Under the pieces are notes generated by a model. That model had not been told where the DNA came from. It was given only the letters and a program-made list of their open reading frames with translations, and ran no database searches. From assembly GCF_037975245.1 (NCBI RefSeq), contig NC_092571.1:23503564-23567563 (forward strand): a stretch of 64,000 nucleotides of DNA, read 5' to 3'. The translations under genes were made by a program, and so were the position numbers. The stretch comes from Apostichopus japonicus. Its lineage: Eukaryota > Echinodermata > Holothuroidea > Aspidochirotida > Stichopodidae. Positions 26,301 to 37,600 of this stretch are shown here, piece after piece; the stretch's first letter is position 1, and every line of letters begins with the position of its first letter.

Positions 26301-29300
26301 TAGACAAGTCATCGGGTCCCATTTTGGAATCTTTATTTGTCCTTAAAGGTTATCAGTATTGTCCCATGAAAGGTTTGCAAGCCATTGAGAATGATACTAT
26401 ACTTTTAGAATGGCATTCAAATGATTCTTGAAATTTCAACAAGGGTTACCATTCTTTGTTTTTTTTTTTTTGGGGGGGGGGAGGGGTGGGATACTGATGA
26501 CATCTAATTCCATTTTGAACATGTATTCCGTATATACCGGACCACCTAATTGACCAAGGGGAGATACTCCCATATGACAACCTCTCCTAAGGCCTATAGT
26601 GCACCGATTGCATGAGACCAAGTACTACCAATATAATATTCAACATGTATCTATAGGAGAGCTGCATGCTTGCTGCGTTGAATTTATACAAATCTGACGG
26701 CATACTGTAGCAAAAATAAACATTAGCATGAAGAAAAATGACAGTTGTTATATATTCAAGAACATATACTGTACCTTGAATTATATTTGTGCCAATCTAA
26801 TTAAGTAGAAGGTTCTATTATATATTATGCTTATTAATACGAATTCCGTTGTACTGTAACTCTGGCCTGATAGTAGTAAATACACTGTACAGTAGTAAAT
26901 ACACTGAACAGGAGACAGTTACACTCTGGCTCTTGACCCAAAAAACACGTGTCTGTTTATTCATCCATTATTTTTGTGGATTGTTAGCTCAGTGCTTAAC
27001 GCCGGTGCCTTTCAATCATAAGGGCCCCCGTTCGAGTCACTCCCAGATTAATGTATGTCGTCCAGTTACAGAGTTGTTGACAATTAACAATTCATAATCA
27101 TGGACGTTAAATATGAATGTAAGAGAATGACTTCGGTCAGCTTGCGGATTTGATAAGCCAATGAGGCTTCTTCGCGAGTTCCTGCTTGCAGGGGGATCTA
27201 ATATACATACATACATTATACCCACGCATTGGAACCTCGAGGTGCTTTGTATAGTTACCCTTTCCATGATAGAAAAGCAGCGACAGCTGTACAGTAATTA
27301 TATGGAAAGTAGACATGTTACACATGCTGTAACGAGGTAACTAGGTCGACCCCGAATACATTGTCCTCCTTTCTTCCTTATGTTTATTATGAAAATTAGA
27401 AAACATTTTTGTTATCTTATATTTGCCAAGGCCCGTGTAATTGAACCAGGGCACGACTACAGCTGACCAGTATCTACAAATATGGCTAATTTTTCACTAG
27501 GGAAATAATTTTGCATGTGACGAGGTCTCCAACAGAGACTATTCCATAGCTGCGCTTATTGGTCGTTCAGTGTGCAGGCTTAAGTTCATGGCTATAGAAT
27601 ATTGAAGAGTTTTGAAAATTAGGTTACGACGATTGACTCAGAGTTGGAACGTGTTCAGTCAGGCCGGTAGGTGGCTGTCTGGAAAATACAACAAACATAT
27701 TATAAGCAAAATTAACCAAAATGCAAGCATACGGTCCATCTATAATTTTTTTTTTGTACCATGGTGAGGGGCCAGGGGAGTGAAGGGCAAAGGACGTACT
27801 TACATCTTGAATAATTGTACTCCTGAATGTACTCCTGTCGTACTCCCAACCTTCATCACAAGGAATCACTTCAAGCTCATTCGTGACGTTATCACCAAGA
27901 ACTATCGCTGTTTGTAGATCGATGTTTCCGACGTCGTATTTCGTACATTGTTCGTATTTCGTCGAATTGTCCTCGTCGATTATGATCGGTATGGACAGAC
28001 TTTTCTTAACATCCTCGCAGTTGAAATCAACATCATCTAAGTCAGTCGGACAATCATCGTTCACCCAAGATTTACACCAATGATCGCTCTTTCCAGCTGC
28101 AAACACCTGTAGGTATACGTGACAAGTGGACATCAGTAGGGGGATACATAACAGCGCCACAAGCAGTTTCTGATACAGACCAAAACTTCCGACCACCTTC
28201 TGTGTATCTTCAAAATTCATTGTGGTATCTGAGAAAGAAATAAACAGTTATTCTTTCATCATATCATTATTCTTACGTGAAAAGTGTGCCTTTTATATGT
28301 AGGTAGGTGTTAATATAGGTGGATATTTATTTTCGAACAAATACCGATTCCCAATTGTACCTCTATGTCTTTGTATATGTTAGTTAATCAGTTTAAAATT
28401 GACATTATGATGACTGAGTAAGTTTGTTATTTTACTGTTATATACTTAAATAAGGGGTTAATCAACGGTCTAGTGTGCGTTACTCACAGGATTAATGCAC
28501 GATCGGGGGATAATGCAAGCGATGCACGAGGGCGGAGCCCGAGTGCATCCATCGATAGCATTAACACCCGGAGTGCATTAATCATGTGAGTAACGCACGC
28601 TAGACCGTTGATTAACCCCGTTCATTCATACACTACCATTTGTGTGGGGGAAAAATCATAAAACAAAACATTTTTGGTTACATATAACCAAAGATTTATT
28701 AAAGTGATGCCCCATAATTTTACCGTGCGTTACTCACAGGATTAACCACGGTCAGCTGACCTGAATGGACCAATAGGATTTAGGAATCTTTACTAAGTAT
28801 GAATGAACATGTCATTCATCAGAAATGTACGTACTGAGTCTGTATAGAACCCTGCACACCTTTTAAAGTTTTGACGGAAGTTGGAATTGAGAACTTGTTT
28901 ATAAAGATGTCCATGCACAAACTTCCTAATGAGAGTCATTTCCTGGACGTTCTCAAAGAGTGAATGAATTCCCGGTCTTAGGGATTGAGATGGGTTTGTA
29001 TTCTTTACGTTCGTAACATTACAAGGAACAATCGTTCAAAAAGAATGGGTTTCGTGTGAGGTACTGAATTGTGAAATGCACACAGATGCTTTTAAAACAA
29101 TATTGCTTCTATTGAAATTTATTGTATTTACATCATTTTTGCTAAAATCATGTGTAGTATCTGTTCTTCTTGTATTGTAATACTCATCTGACGACGGTCA
29201 CAAAGCCTCGATTCAATAGGACTGGGGTTCAGAGTGGATCAATAGTATCTTGGTTTGGTTTTCGTGGTGCTCTTGGGTGATTCTTCTTATAAAGTATTTA

Positions 29301-31853
29301 CCGTGACAATAATGCGACTTAAAATGCCTAATGAACTGAAAATAGAACAATTGTACGGTAATACGAATCAATCCCGCCAACTGTGATATCATTGCTGGTA
29401 TATCAAATAAGCAGTTTTTTCTTAGCTTTTCTCCGATTAATCGTAATTCCGATCATACGTCTCGTTTTTTATAATTGAAAGAAGAAAAACTGTGGAGAAG
29501 CAAAGCAAATATTGCACACTTTAAGAGCAAGCTACCACAACGAATTTTAAAACAGATATCAAACATATTATCTTCTTCGTCTGTAAACATTGAAGCTACC
29601 AGAAAGAAGAAGGGCAGAATAACATTTAATTTTGTAGACGCTATGGCGGCCAGCACTGAACACCTCAATATTTTATCTCAAAATTTCAACTGTTATATTA
29701 TTTTTTTCTCTTAATTTTTATACCTTTAAATTATTAATTTTGTGCTCGACTTTCTCGACTTTTATTCAAATCCAAAAGTGGGAAGGCAGAAACATACCAC
29801 AGTTTTAAGTTGTTATTCGCTGGGAACCAGGCAAGAGAGTGTATTAGAAGAGAGTAGTTGATTTTCATGTTCGGGCTCTGCCAAGTTCAACTTTGACTTA
29901 GATGGGTACGGTAACATCGAGTCTAATGTTTGCCTTAGTGTCGTGGTTATGGTGTCAATAAGTGCTATTTAGATTCGAAAAGATTTCGGTGCCTTCTGTG
30001 GTTATTTACTTTCAAAGTCGGAGCCAAATTTATCACTACTTCAACTTGTTGGCTAACAATAGTTTTATTATGCATAGATATAGGCCAATACATTTTATAT
30101 AAATTGCTCAGTCCTTTGTTTAAGATTATTACATATATAAAAGTCGTTCTTTATTACTATATGGCAATAACAAGATGATGTGCCACAACCATTCGATTCT
30201 TTTGCCTAACGTCAATATATATATATGTGCTCCAAGTAAAAAGTACGGTACCTTGGATATATCTAATGTGGTCAAGGTTTAGTACAGTGGTTCCTAAATA
30301 TGGAGGCTCGAATGGGTGAAAAATCAATTTGACAGGAGAAAAGAAACTAGTCTGGCCACGATCTGATGGTAAAAGTGTGTGTGCGGACCCATAAAGCTTA
30401 GGTTTGAGCAGCCTTGTCGGTCTTTACTGTGCAATTTGTTCACTATATGTACAGTGGGCCATACTATACAGTATGTATAGTGGGCTAACGTTTGCTCCCT
30501 GGCCCTCGGAGAAAATCGTACTTTAGTTTACCCCGATGTGCTGCTATAGCAACATAACACTATTGGTTTTCTGGAAAACCATTATAAGCAAGAAATATCT
30601 TCGACAAATGTTAGTTCGTGTATAACGCGAATAACGTGTCGTAATACTTATACGTACCCTTTAGGTACACTAAGGTCATATGGTTGACATTAATTTCTGT
30701 TATTTGATACACAATATTTCATCTATGAAATATGTATAATATTCAACATATATGTAATATTTCACCTTATTCTGTTATTTGTGTGCATCAGTATCATTTG
30801 GAACACATGAGTTTGCTTCTGTTCATACCACAACAAAACATCCACGTGAGTATAAACTACCAGGGAAGGATCCAGGGAGTATCTCCCTCTCCTCCCCCAC
30901 CCCTACCCCTACTGAACACTTTTGATGATAACAGAGACCACCGTAAATATCCCTGTCTCCTTCCAGGGTGGCCTATATAGTCTTTATCCGGCATTTTTAA
31001 ACAAACACATTTTCAAGCAAAACTAAGCAATTAACGTCCGATAGTTGCGGAATCCTATAATTACATGGTTCTGTACTTTCATGCGTTCTAGAATTGGCTT
31101 CAGGGACGCAACCAGTGCCAATGCCAGCGCCCCCCCACCCTCCCTCCCCCTCCCCGTCCCCCCCCCTCCCCGCAAATGTGCATGTACCTCACCCTACCCT
31201 GGACAAATATTTTATCCACTTGGTTTGGAACCTCTGTGATAGCGTCATAGCCTAGTACTTTTAATATCGAAATGAGTGTTCGATTTCTGCTATACTTTTA
31301 AGAATGACTTAAGAGAATGGTGGTGTCCAGTTTGCTTGTAATAGCCTATATGCATGCTAACAACAGTAATTTTAATTCGTTGTAAGTCGGTAACGAAATG
31401 CGTCGACTATTATACCACAAGTTGACAACCACTTCATCGAATAGATCATGATAACTTGAATATCACACTAAACTTTACTGTTATTATTGCAATATTATTT
31501 TTTTTTTAAAGAAAAGTCACCCAAGATAAAGCCTTGACACCATATAAATTAATCCTCTCTCAACCCTAGTTCCCTTACATTGAGAGTGTAACCGTATCAG
31601 CATGATGATGTTACATTATGTCCTGCTAACAATGCCCTGGGTAACTTGCCTGATGTAATTATATAGTTTAGTCCTACTCGAGTCTTGCCACTATATACGT
31701 TTCTATTAAGGATTGGTCTAAAAGATTTCGAGAAAGTTTCGTTAGTCTCACTCGCTTCAAAGATTAAACGCTATAAAGCTGAATCTTCAATCAAATAAAA
31801 CATGATTATTTATCGGATAACTGTAAGAAATATGACATACCTGTTGTAGCCAT
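20293..31853 (-). CDS. SLC22-family solute carrier, gene A (11 exons, 567 aa)
   Basis: Exons, gene order: 31841-31853, 27804-28228, 25985-26088, 24931-25085, 24430-24598, 23948-24089, 23508-23599, 22720-22928, 21748-21856, 21212-21421, 20293-20368. All junctions are GT-AG and phases agree, giving 567 residues, the usual SLC22 length. Family marks: a large cysteine-rich first extracellular loop (Cys 56, 64, 75, 99, 128) with sequons at N92 and N118; CDEGWEYD at 128-135; FELVC at 147; SDVFGRRW (MFS motif A) at 179-186; PESPRW at 293-298; ELTPTIMR and PETKG late. This is a plasma-membrane, 12-TM major-facilitator carrier for small organic ions. R485 in TM11 (SRVGG) is the state of OAT and OCTN members, whereas OCT cation carriers have Asp; an anion or zwitterion is therefore inferred. 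The exact substrate cannot be read. Met8 is an alternative start. Confidence 0.9.
21212..21421 (-). CDS. SLC22 gene A, exon 10
   Basis: Acceptor tttccag, donor gtaag. Encodes TM11 (with R485) and TM12, then MPETKGKPLPATIQD, the usual family ending. Confidence 0.9.
21748..21856 (-). CDS. SLC22 gene A, exon 9
   Basis: Acceptor cgtgcag, donor gtaagt. Encodes TM10 with GKFFISMSF and the ELTPTIMR loop typical of the family. Confidence 0.9.
22720..22928 (-). CDS. SLC22 gene A, exon 8
   Basis: Acceptor ttaacag, donor gtaagt. Encodes YGLSLSTSSLG, TM7-TM9 and the EWFGRRG loop. A deleted orphan copy of this exon lies at 53192-53306. Confidence 0.9.
22977..23100. repeat. CCACCCTC-type minisatellite in intron 7 of gene A
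   Basis: Irregular tandem CCACCACCCTCAACAACCCT-like units. The matching stretch in unit B (about 37336-37412) is clearly shorter, so copy number has changed since duplication. Confidence 0.7.
23508..23599 (-). CDS. SLC22 gene A, exon 7
   Basis: Acceptor gacag, donor gtaagt. Short exon, residues 337-367, ending the intracellular loop and entering TM7 (FNW). Confidence 0.88.
23948..24089 (-). CDS. SLC22 gene A, exon 6
   Basis: Acceptor cacccag, donor gtaaat. Contains the SLC22 signature PESPRW (293-298) and the charged intracellular loop between TM6 and TM7. Confidence 0.9.
24430..24598 (-). CDS. SLC22 gene A, exon 5
   Basis: Acceptor attacag, donor gtaag. Encodes ELVAPSKR and the two hydrophobic segments of TM5-TM6 around IPNWR. 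Confidence 0.9.
24931..25085 (-). CDS. SLC22 gene A, exon 4
   Basis: Acceptor caacag, donor gtgagt. Begins with FGRRW of the motif A loop and encodes TM3 and TM4. Confidence 0.9.
25985..26088 (-). CDS. SLC22 gene A, exon 3
   Basis: Acceptor ttacag, donor gtaagt. Residues 147-181: FELVC then TM2, ending in the start of the MFS motif A loop (SDV). Confidence 0.9.
26982..27216 (+). mobile_element. tRNA-derived SINE, family 2 (unit A)
   Basis: Same family as 13624-13864: tRNA-like A and B boxes, shared body and a short CATA tail. It sits in intron 2 of gene A. The gene B copy at 42035-42270 is at the same site, so the insertion predates the segmental duplication. Confidence 0.85.
27804..28228 (-). 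CDS. SLC22 gene A, exon 2
   Basis: Acceptor ctttctcag, donor gtaagt. Encodes TM1 and the large glycosylated first extracellular loop through GWEYDRS (residues 5-146). Confidence 0.9.
28454..28619. repeat. Fold-back palindrome (about 166 bp)
   Basis: A 47-base arm starting GGGGTTAATCAACGGTCTAG (28454-28500) is the inverted repeat of 28573-28619 with two mismatches. The interior 28501-28572 is also largely palindromic (GATGCAC..GGGC..GCCC..GTGCATC). A partial arm copy (TGCGTTACTCACAGGATTAA) recurs at about 28725. It lies in intron 1 of gene A and has no counterpart in gene B. Confidence 0.88.
28620..31840. other. Intron 1 of SLC22 gene A
   Basis: No gene recognised. About 28937-31500 is homologous to the 49.5-51.4 kb part of unit B: the CTGGACGTTCTCAAAGAGTGAA stretch and the TTTAATATCGAAA.GAGTG block, single here but tripled in B. 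C runs lie at about 31131-31175. Confidence 0.6.
31841..31853 (-). CDS. SLC22 gene A, coding exon 1 (13 nt)
   Basis: ATG GCT ACA ACA G followed by donor gtatgt. Joined to the acceptor at 28229 it reads in frame M-A-T-T-D-T-T into the Met of exon 2, and the same structure exists in gene B. Upstream transcribed sequence would be 5' UTR. Confidence 0.65.
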
Positions 31854-32100
31854 ACGAGTCTACATCCAACAGCGTTGAACTGCAGCGTTAGAAGAAACCG
31901 TTATCTGCTCAAGTGCGCAGAAACTACATGTCAACAATGCCAACATTGTATACCTTACAGCATAAACGTAATTGCACCTTGTGTTACGGTACATGTAGGT
32001 CGATGTTCTTGTTCCGCTATCCATAATATTTCCCTTTACTTGAATATTTCACTTAGACTGTATATATGCACACTCCGTGCATAACGAAATAATGTATACG

Positions 32101-32235
32101 TACATGATATATATATATATATATACGTACATGATATATAAATATATATATTATATATATATTTATTTATTATATATATATTTATTATATATATATATTA
32201 TATATATATATATTTTTTTTTAATTAATTTTTTTT
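32101..32235. repeat. (AT)n-rich microsatellite
   Basis: Interrupted ATATAT and TATTTAT runs followed by T runs. It belongs to the AT-rich 32.07-32.95 kb stretch of unit A that is absent from unit B. A (GAT/GAC)n-like patch follows at about 32405-32480. Confidence 0.8.
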
Positions 32236-33439
32236 TTTTTAAATATTAAAAACACACTTCAAAATTTCATGGCTTATCATCGTATAACCATAAAAGCGAA
32301 AAAATCCCAGAAAGATCCTAAAACTTTCTTTACACGCATGTAGTAATGTTAATAATGATAGTTAATGGAATAGCGATGACCATGACAGTGACCATGAATG
32401 TGATTTCGACGATGATGATGGCAGTGACAAACGATTGTGACGATGGCGTTGGCGATGGCGATGACGACGATGACGATTTGCACAATGGTTGGAAATAAAG
32501 CAGTTATTCACAAATGACACACGCACTCCACGTTTATTACACTGTATTAGTGCAAAATATTCTTTATTCTCTTCTTATGCAAATGAAATACAAATAGAGA
32601 GTTCAGATTGTCAATGTTAGTTTCTCAACATGATATTTTCCCTAAAAATGTTAATTTAATGTTTCATTATTTCATTTGCAAGCCTTACTTATGTTGGTGC
32701 CACCAACTTGTGACGTATTCAAGGCAAGATACATCTGTTTTTACTATACACATTATTCTTAGATCATTGTCTTTCTGAAAAGTGACTAATTTCCAACGAT
32801 CTTACATGAAATATATAGACATATAAACATACAGTAAATATATACTGAAAATATTTCGCGTTGTGAACGTAACTTAGCCATCGAAGGGTAGTCTTGTTCA
32901 TGAGGAAGGTAATATGTTGTTGGTTGGAAGTTTAGAAGACCTTTAAAGGGGAGACGAAGCTGGTGGGTGTCCATTTGTGGTAGGGGGCGGGGGGGCAATC
33001 GTAGGAAGGAGCAGCAGTTACATATACTTTGGTGTTCTCTTGTATTTTGTCAACGTGCAGTTGTAACATATATATTGCAACTAGCACTTATCTTTACAGA
33101 ACTGGGACAGCTACATATTCCCAAGTTCCCAAGATGCTTAAATCGGGCAGGTGCTACTAACATGAATCTCTTTTTAGCACGAATACGACAAGGAAAAAAG
33201 TCGGTGGGAAAATTTTTGTCAATTCTTTCAAACAGTGACATTAGTGATCTCGATAGGGTATTGTTAATGAAGAGTTGTTAATTCACTCTGTGGTACGGGC
33301 ACACCGATGTATTCTTGGTTTATTTTATGGTTGCACATGTTTAACGTCCTGTGTAACAGTACATACTTTTCGCAAAATTAACTTTCTTAGAATGAGCGTT
33401 TCTTGTTCTTTACGCTATTCCATGTTTCCAACATTTTTA

Positions 33440-33445
<6 letters not shown>

Positions 33446-33479
<34 letters not shown>

Positions 33480-33486
33480 CCTCTCC

Positions 33487-33523
<37 letters not shown>
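33446..33523. repeat. (CT)n microsatellite
   Basis: CT runs broken by two CCACCT interruptions. Unit A has only a short CT patch at the matching position (about 18518-18545), so this expanded in unit B or shrank in A. Confidence 0.85.
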
Positions 33524-34289
33524 TCTTGAGAATTTTCTTGAATGACTTCCAGTGACCCAAAACTTTAGTTGGACACAATGAATGAATGTATTTGTTGTTA
33601 CCATTTGTGATATTTTCTAGACCGATCCATTCTAACTACACCTTCTTTGTGCACGACTCGTGCTCAATGATGTTGTTAGTGACGCGTATATTGACAGAGG
33701 AAAGTACACGTACATTATCCTCCTATCCTTTAAAACGAAGTAATCCACAAAATGTTGACTTTTATTCCCTTCACATCCGTCAGACGATTCAGACGGATCA
33801 AGCGATGGAGCATAGTTGATCATGATTTAGGTAAAATTTTCTATTTTGTTCCAATCAAATTTTTCATGAGTATCATCTTTAGAGCACTTTAAATACGGTG
33901 GCTTGAATGTACCAATAATCGTAAACTTGTAAACTCAGTAAAAGGAAGGATATACACAGAAGGCGATATATTGTTTGTGAAACTGTTCATACCATGCATG
34001 CAAACGAATAGATTACGGGTATCTAACAATAATAATGATTCCTTTGATTTCTTCTGAAATCTTCAAATTAGACAAAATCCACTGCTAGGTTAGGATTTTT
34101 TAAACCTTAATAAATGAAATATATATACAAATTCGGAAGATTGTTTTTTTTTCCTATTTAATACTAACTCACAAAACAAACCCCATATACATCTGATGGT
34201 CGCAGTAACGAAATTATATATGATGTAAATTCTTAGAAATTGAATGTTGTTTCACGAATCAAGAAGACTGGGAAATTGCAACCATCTTT

Positions 34290-34697
34290 AGGCAGAATTA
34301 TCCTGAACATGAACAGCATCATACATCTCCTTTACCCCACTCTCTGCCACTGGATTATGGAGAGATATCCTGCTCATGAGCAGCATTTTCCTTCTCCTTC
34401 AGCCCACTCTCTGACACTGGATTATGAAGAGATATCCTGCTCATGAGCAGCATCTTCCTTCTCCTTCAGCCCACTCTCTGACACTGGATTATGAAGAGAT
34501 ATCCTGCTCATAAGCAGCATCTTCCTTCTCCTTCAGCCCACTCTCTGACACTGGATTATGGAGAGATACCTGCTCATAAGCAGCATCTTCCTTCTCCTTC
34601 AGCCCACTCTCTGACACTGGATTATATAGAGATATCCTGCTCATAAGCAGCATCTTCCTTCTCTTTAACCCCACTCTCTGACACTGGATGCACGTTC
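34290..34697 (-). repeat. 67-bp tandem array derived from the last SLC22 exon
   Basis: Successive CACTCTCTG landmarks at 34338, 34405, 34472, 34539, 34605 and 34672 give spacings of 67, 67, 67, 66 and 67. On the minus strand each unit re-encodes the tail phrase PVSESG(V/L)KEKEDAAYEQDIS followed by its own stop codon. The copy furthest from the gene is degenerate. Unit A has a single copy, so the exon end was amplified in B. Confidence 0.9.
34622..34697 (-). CDS. SLC22 gene B, terminal exon 11
   Basis: Acceptor ttctag, stop TAA at 34622-34624. This is the gene-proximal unit of the 67-bp array. It has a diverged ending (ATA TAA) compared with the TCA TAA of the units behind it. Confidence 0.82.
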
Positions 34698-37600
34698 CTA
34701 GAAAATAAAAATAAAAAACATTTCAGAATAACATAAGTTTTACCCTAATGAGGCTAAACCTTTCTTTTGGACATCCCCATGATGGACAGATTGGTCACGA
34801 ATTTGAAGGGTGACTAGAACAATGCGGTAATTTTACGTGTGACGCGTGTGTATTAACATTTCAACAGTGAAACAGAACTGAATGAGATAATGAGTCAACT
34901 CGAGTCATGAACACTTCTCTCTTTATTTTTTGAGTTTGTGTTTTTTTTAAAGTAACAGTGGTCGTTCCCTGCTTTGAATAAACATATATCACACAACATT
35001 CCTAATCCCCTAACTCCCCCCCCCCCACCCCCCGCCTTCTACGACCCATTTGTACAGTGTAATTTAAGCATCAGCTGGCACGGTAACAATAATAACATTA
35101 AATCAGGCGCTGGTCCAAAGTGGTGTGATGCTGCCATACTAGCACCACTATAGAGATCTAATTTATATCCTAAATATATATGCCCCAGGTAACGCCTAAA
35201 ATATATAAGGGCCGGGATGGGGTTGGTCCCCATACCACTCCCCCTACATGGCAGTCACTTCAACGACCCCAGGGCTACACAACCTTTATAAAAAAAATCC
35301 TACATCCGCCCTTGTAAAACGTCATCAGTGCTACTTTTTGCTAAAGCCTTTGAGAAATAATCTTCCTGGTGACCTTTTAACTTCACATTTTTTCCAGACA
35401 TCTAAGAAGGCTAAATTAGACAAATCAATGACTCAGTGAAAAAAGATACATTGAGGAAAGTGATCGTCAAATGTTTGTTTGAAGTTTGAACATAATTGAC
35501 CATTATTTGACTTCCTAGCATATTTGGGATCAGACCTTTAAACTTACCTGTACAGAGCCTTTGTGTCCTGAATGGTAGCAGGGAGGGGTTTCCCTTTTGT
35601 TTCTGGCATGAGAAGGCAGAGAAGTCCAGCGATTATTGAGCACGACCCAAAGACCAAAATTGGAAGATGTGTCCAGACATTCTCTAAGAGGAGGATGAGA
35701 GGGGACAAGATACCGCCAACACGAGAAACTGTCGAGAAGAAACCTAATCCACTGTTCCTGTAAACGAGAAGAAAGACACAATGAATGAATCGGAAGATAT
35801 GTCTGACTCGAATAATTATCGCTTTGATTATATTAAGTTTATATATCATATCATCTGAATTAAGATTTATTTGGTACAAGTTGTCTGCTTAACTAAGATA
35901 TTGAACGTTTTTGATAAAATTTGTTCGTTTAACAGTTGTGCTGTTTCAAGGCCCGAAAGTATCGTTCATCAGTGTGCAACTGCGTCGAGCTTCATTGAGA
36001 GACATGAACTGAATACCAGGTACGAACTGTCATACAAAAGAAACAACTTTCCCAGAAGATTTTTTTTTTCAGAAAACTACTTACCTCATGATGGTTGGAG
36101 TCAGTTCTGAAGCCCAAGAGTAAACAATGGAGAACGACATGGTAATGAAAAACTTCCCCAACATAGCAACCAAAGCCCGCCATATTCCAAGGGCTGCACG
36201 AAAGAGAGAAAACGTTAGTGTAATAAACCGAAAGCCCAGGGCAAACTTTTGTTTCCAGTAATCATGAAAGGGGAACGTATTCTAAGCATTCTCTTGAAAT
36301 TTGCATTCAATTCCCAGAACGAGTTTTTCTAGATTTTGATAGCTGAACCTGTCGCAATTTAGACCATTCAAAAGTGAACGGCCCAGGTATGATGTCATCA
36401 TGGAACTCTCGCCTTGCACATGTAGTTTACAATGCAACTATGTCGCCAATTTGCGGTCCTCGGTTATGGGGTAACTCCTTTCATTCTCTATACATTATCA
36501 GCTAACTGGTTTTACTATTCCGGGCAGAGGCTTACATTGGAGGTGCCCAAGTGACACACGAACCGAGATTCCTCTTTTTTTAATTCTTGTTAGGTAACGC
36601 TATTTGTCTTTATGATCTATATCTTTTCAAAGTAATAAGTTACTCTGTAACTTTTACCGCAAACGGTGATCGGGTTTTAATAAAGTTCCTCGTATACCGG
36701 TACCTATAGGCTATACTTATTTACTTACACCCTGAATGAAAAGGTGGTATAAATTAAACATACAAGTTCGATACCGAAACCAACCTGTTATGACCGATAA
36801 TTTCTATACGCTGACAAAGCAACGGTGGGAGGAATACAACCCACAAACAAATTTTCCGCGGCCCCACGGTCTGCTTAAATGTCAAATGTGACCCCAGCAA
36901 ATCGGAACAGTACTTTTTACCAACCAAATGACGACTTACAATGAATTCACTGAATGGCAGACGCAAACAAAAACAACACAATACAAAGCAAAATCAAAGG
37001 GAAGAAATACAAAATTTAACCGTGGTTGGCAAGATCAATTCTTGACCAACCCCGGTGCAATGATGCATCATACTTACGTATTAACGGAGTTAAACAGCAG
37101 CATATCCCACCCAACAACATGACTCCACACGTGCTTCCTCTACGTCCAAACCATTCGGCTACAAACATACAAAGGAAGTAAGCTGGGATTTCAATCGTTC
37201 CAGAAATAAGAAACGCAATGTAAGGATCAATACCGAGAGAAGATGTACTTAAGGAGAGTCCATAGTAAACCAAACTCTGTACGATCCTGTTAAGAGAAAC
37301 AAATAAGATCCGCTGATAAATTTGCTTACAGCACCAACCTCCACCACCCTCCACAACCCTCAACCACCCTCAACGAACCTCCACAACCCTCCAACACCTT
37401 CCACAACCCTGCATCCCTCGCAACCCACCTGAGTACTTCTGACCCTTATAGCTGCATCAAATCGTAAAATTTTCGCATTTACCTTGCCTGCCAAACTTGG
37501 TCGCGTTTTAACACTGCGCCCTCGTCGACCTACATCCGGGCATCACCCACTTTATCGTCTTTCCGATTCAATACAATTCTTAAGTAAAACATCCCCCTTA

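Larger units (their letters stand above)
18355..33270. repeat. Segmental duplication, unit A (holds SLC22 gene A)
   Basis: Sequence beginning ATTCACTCTGTGGTAC at about 18358 is repeated from about 33281 in the same orientation. Colinear homology runs through exons and introns of the SLC22 genes and their 5' flanks. The unit's right end (CAGTGACATTAGTGATCTCGAT, 33234) matches the right end of unit B near 52457. The offset between units is about 14.9-15.1 kb across the gene bodies. Unit A's own extras include a fold-back palindrome (28454-28619) and AT-rich DNA at about 32.07-32.95 kb. Confidence 0.9.

Noticed and set aside
34489-34674. Separate small minus-strand gene with two copies of the KEKEDAAYEQ phrase
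   Set aside because: It is a read across units of the 67-bp array derived from the last exon of gene B, linked by a 1-base deletion in one unit.
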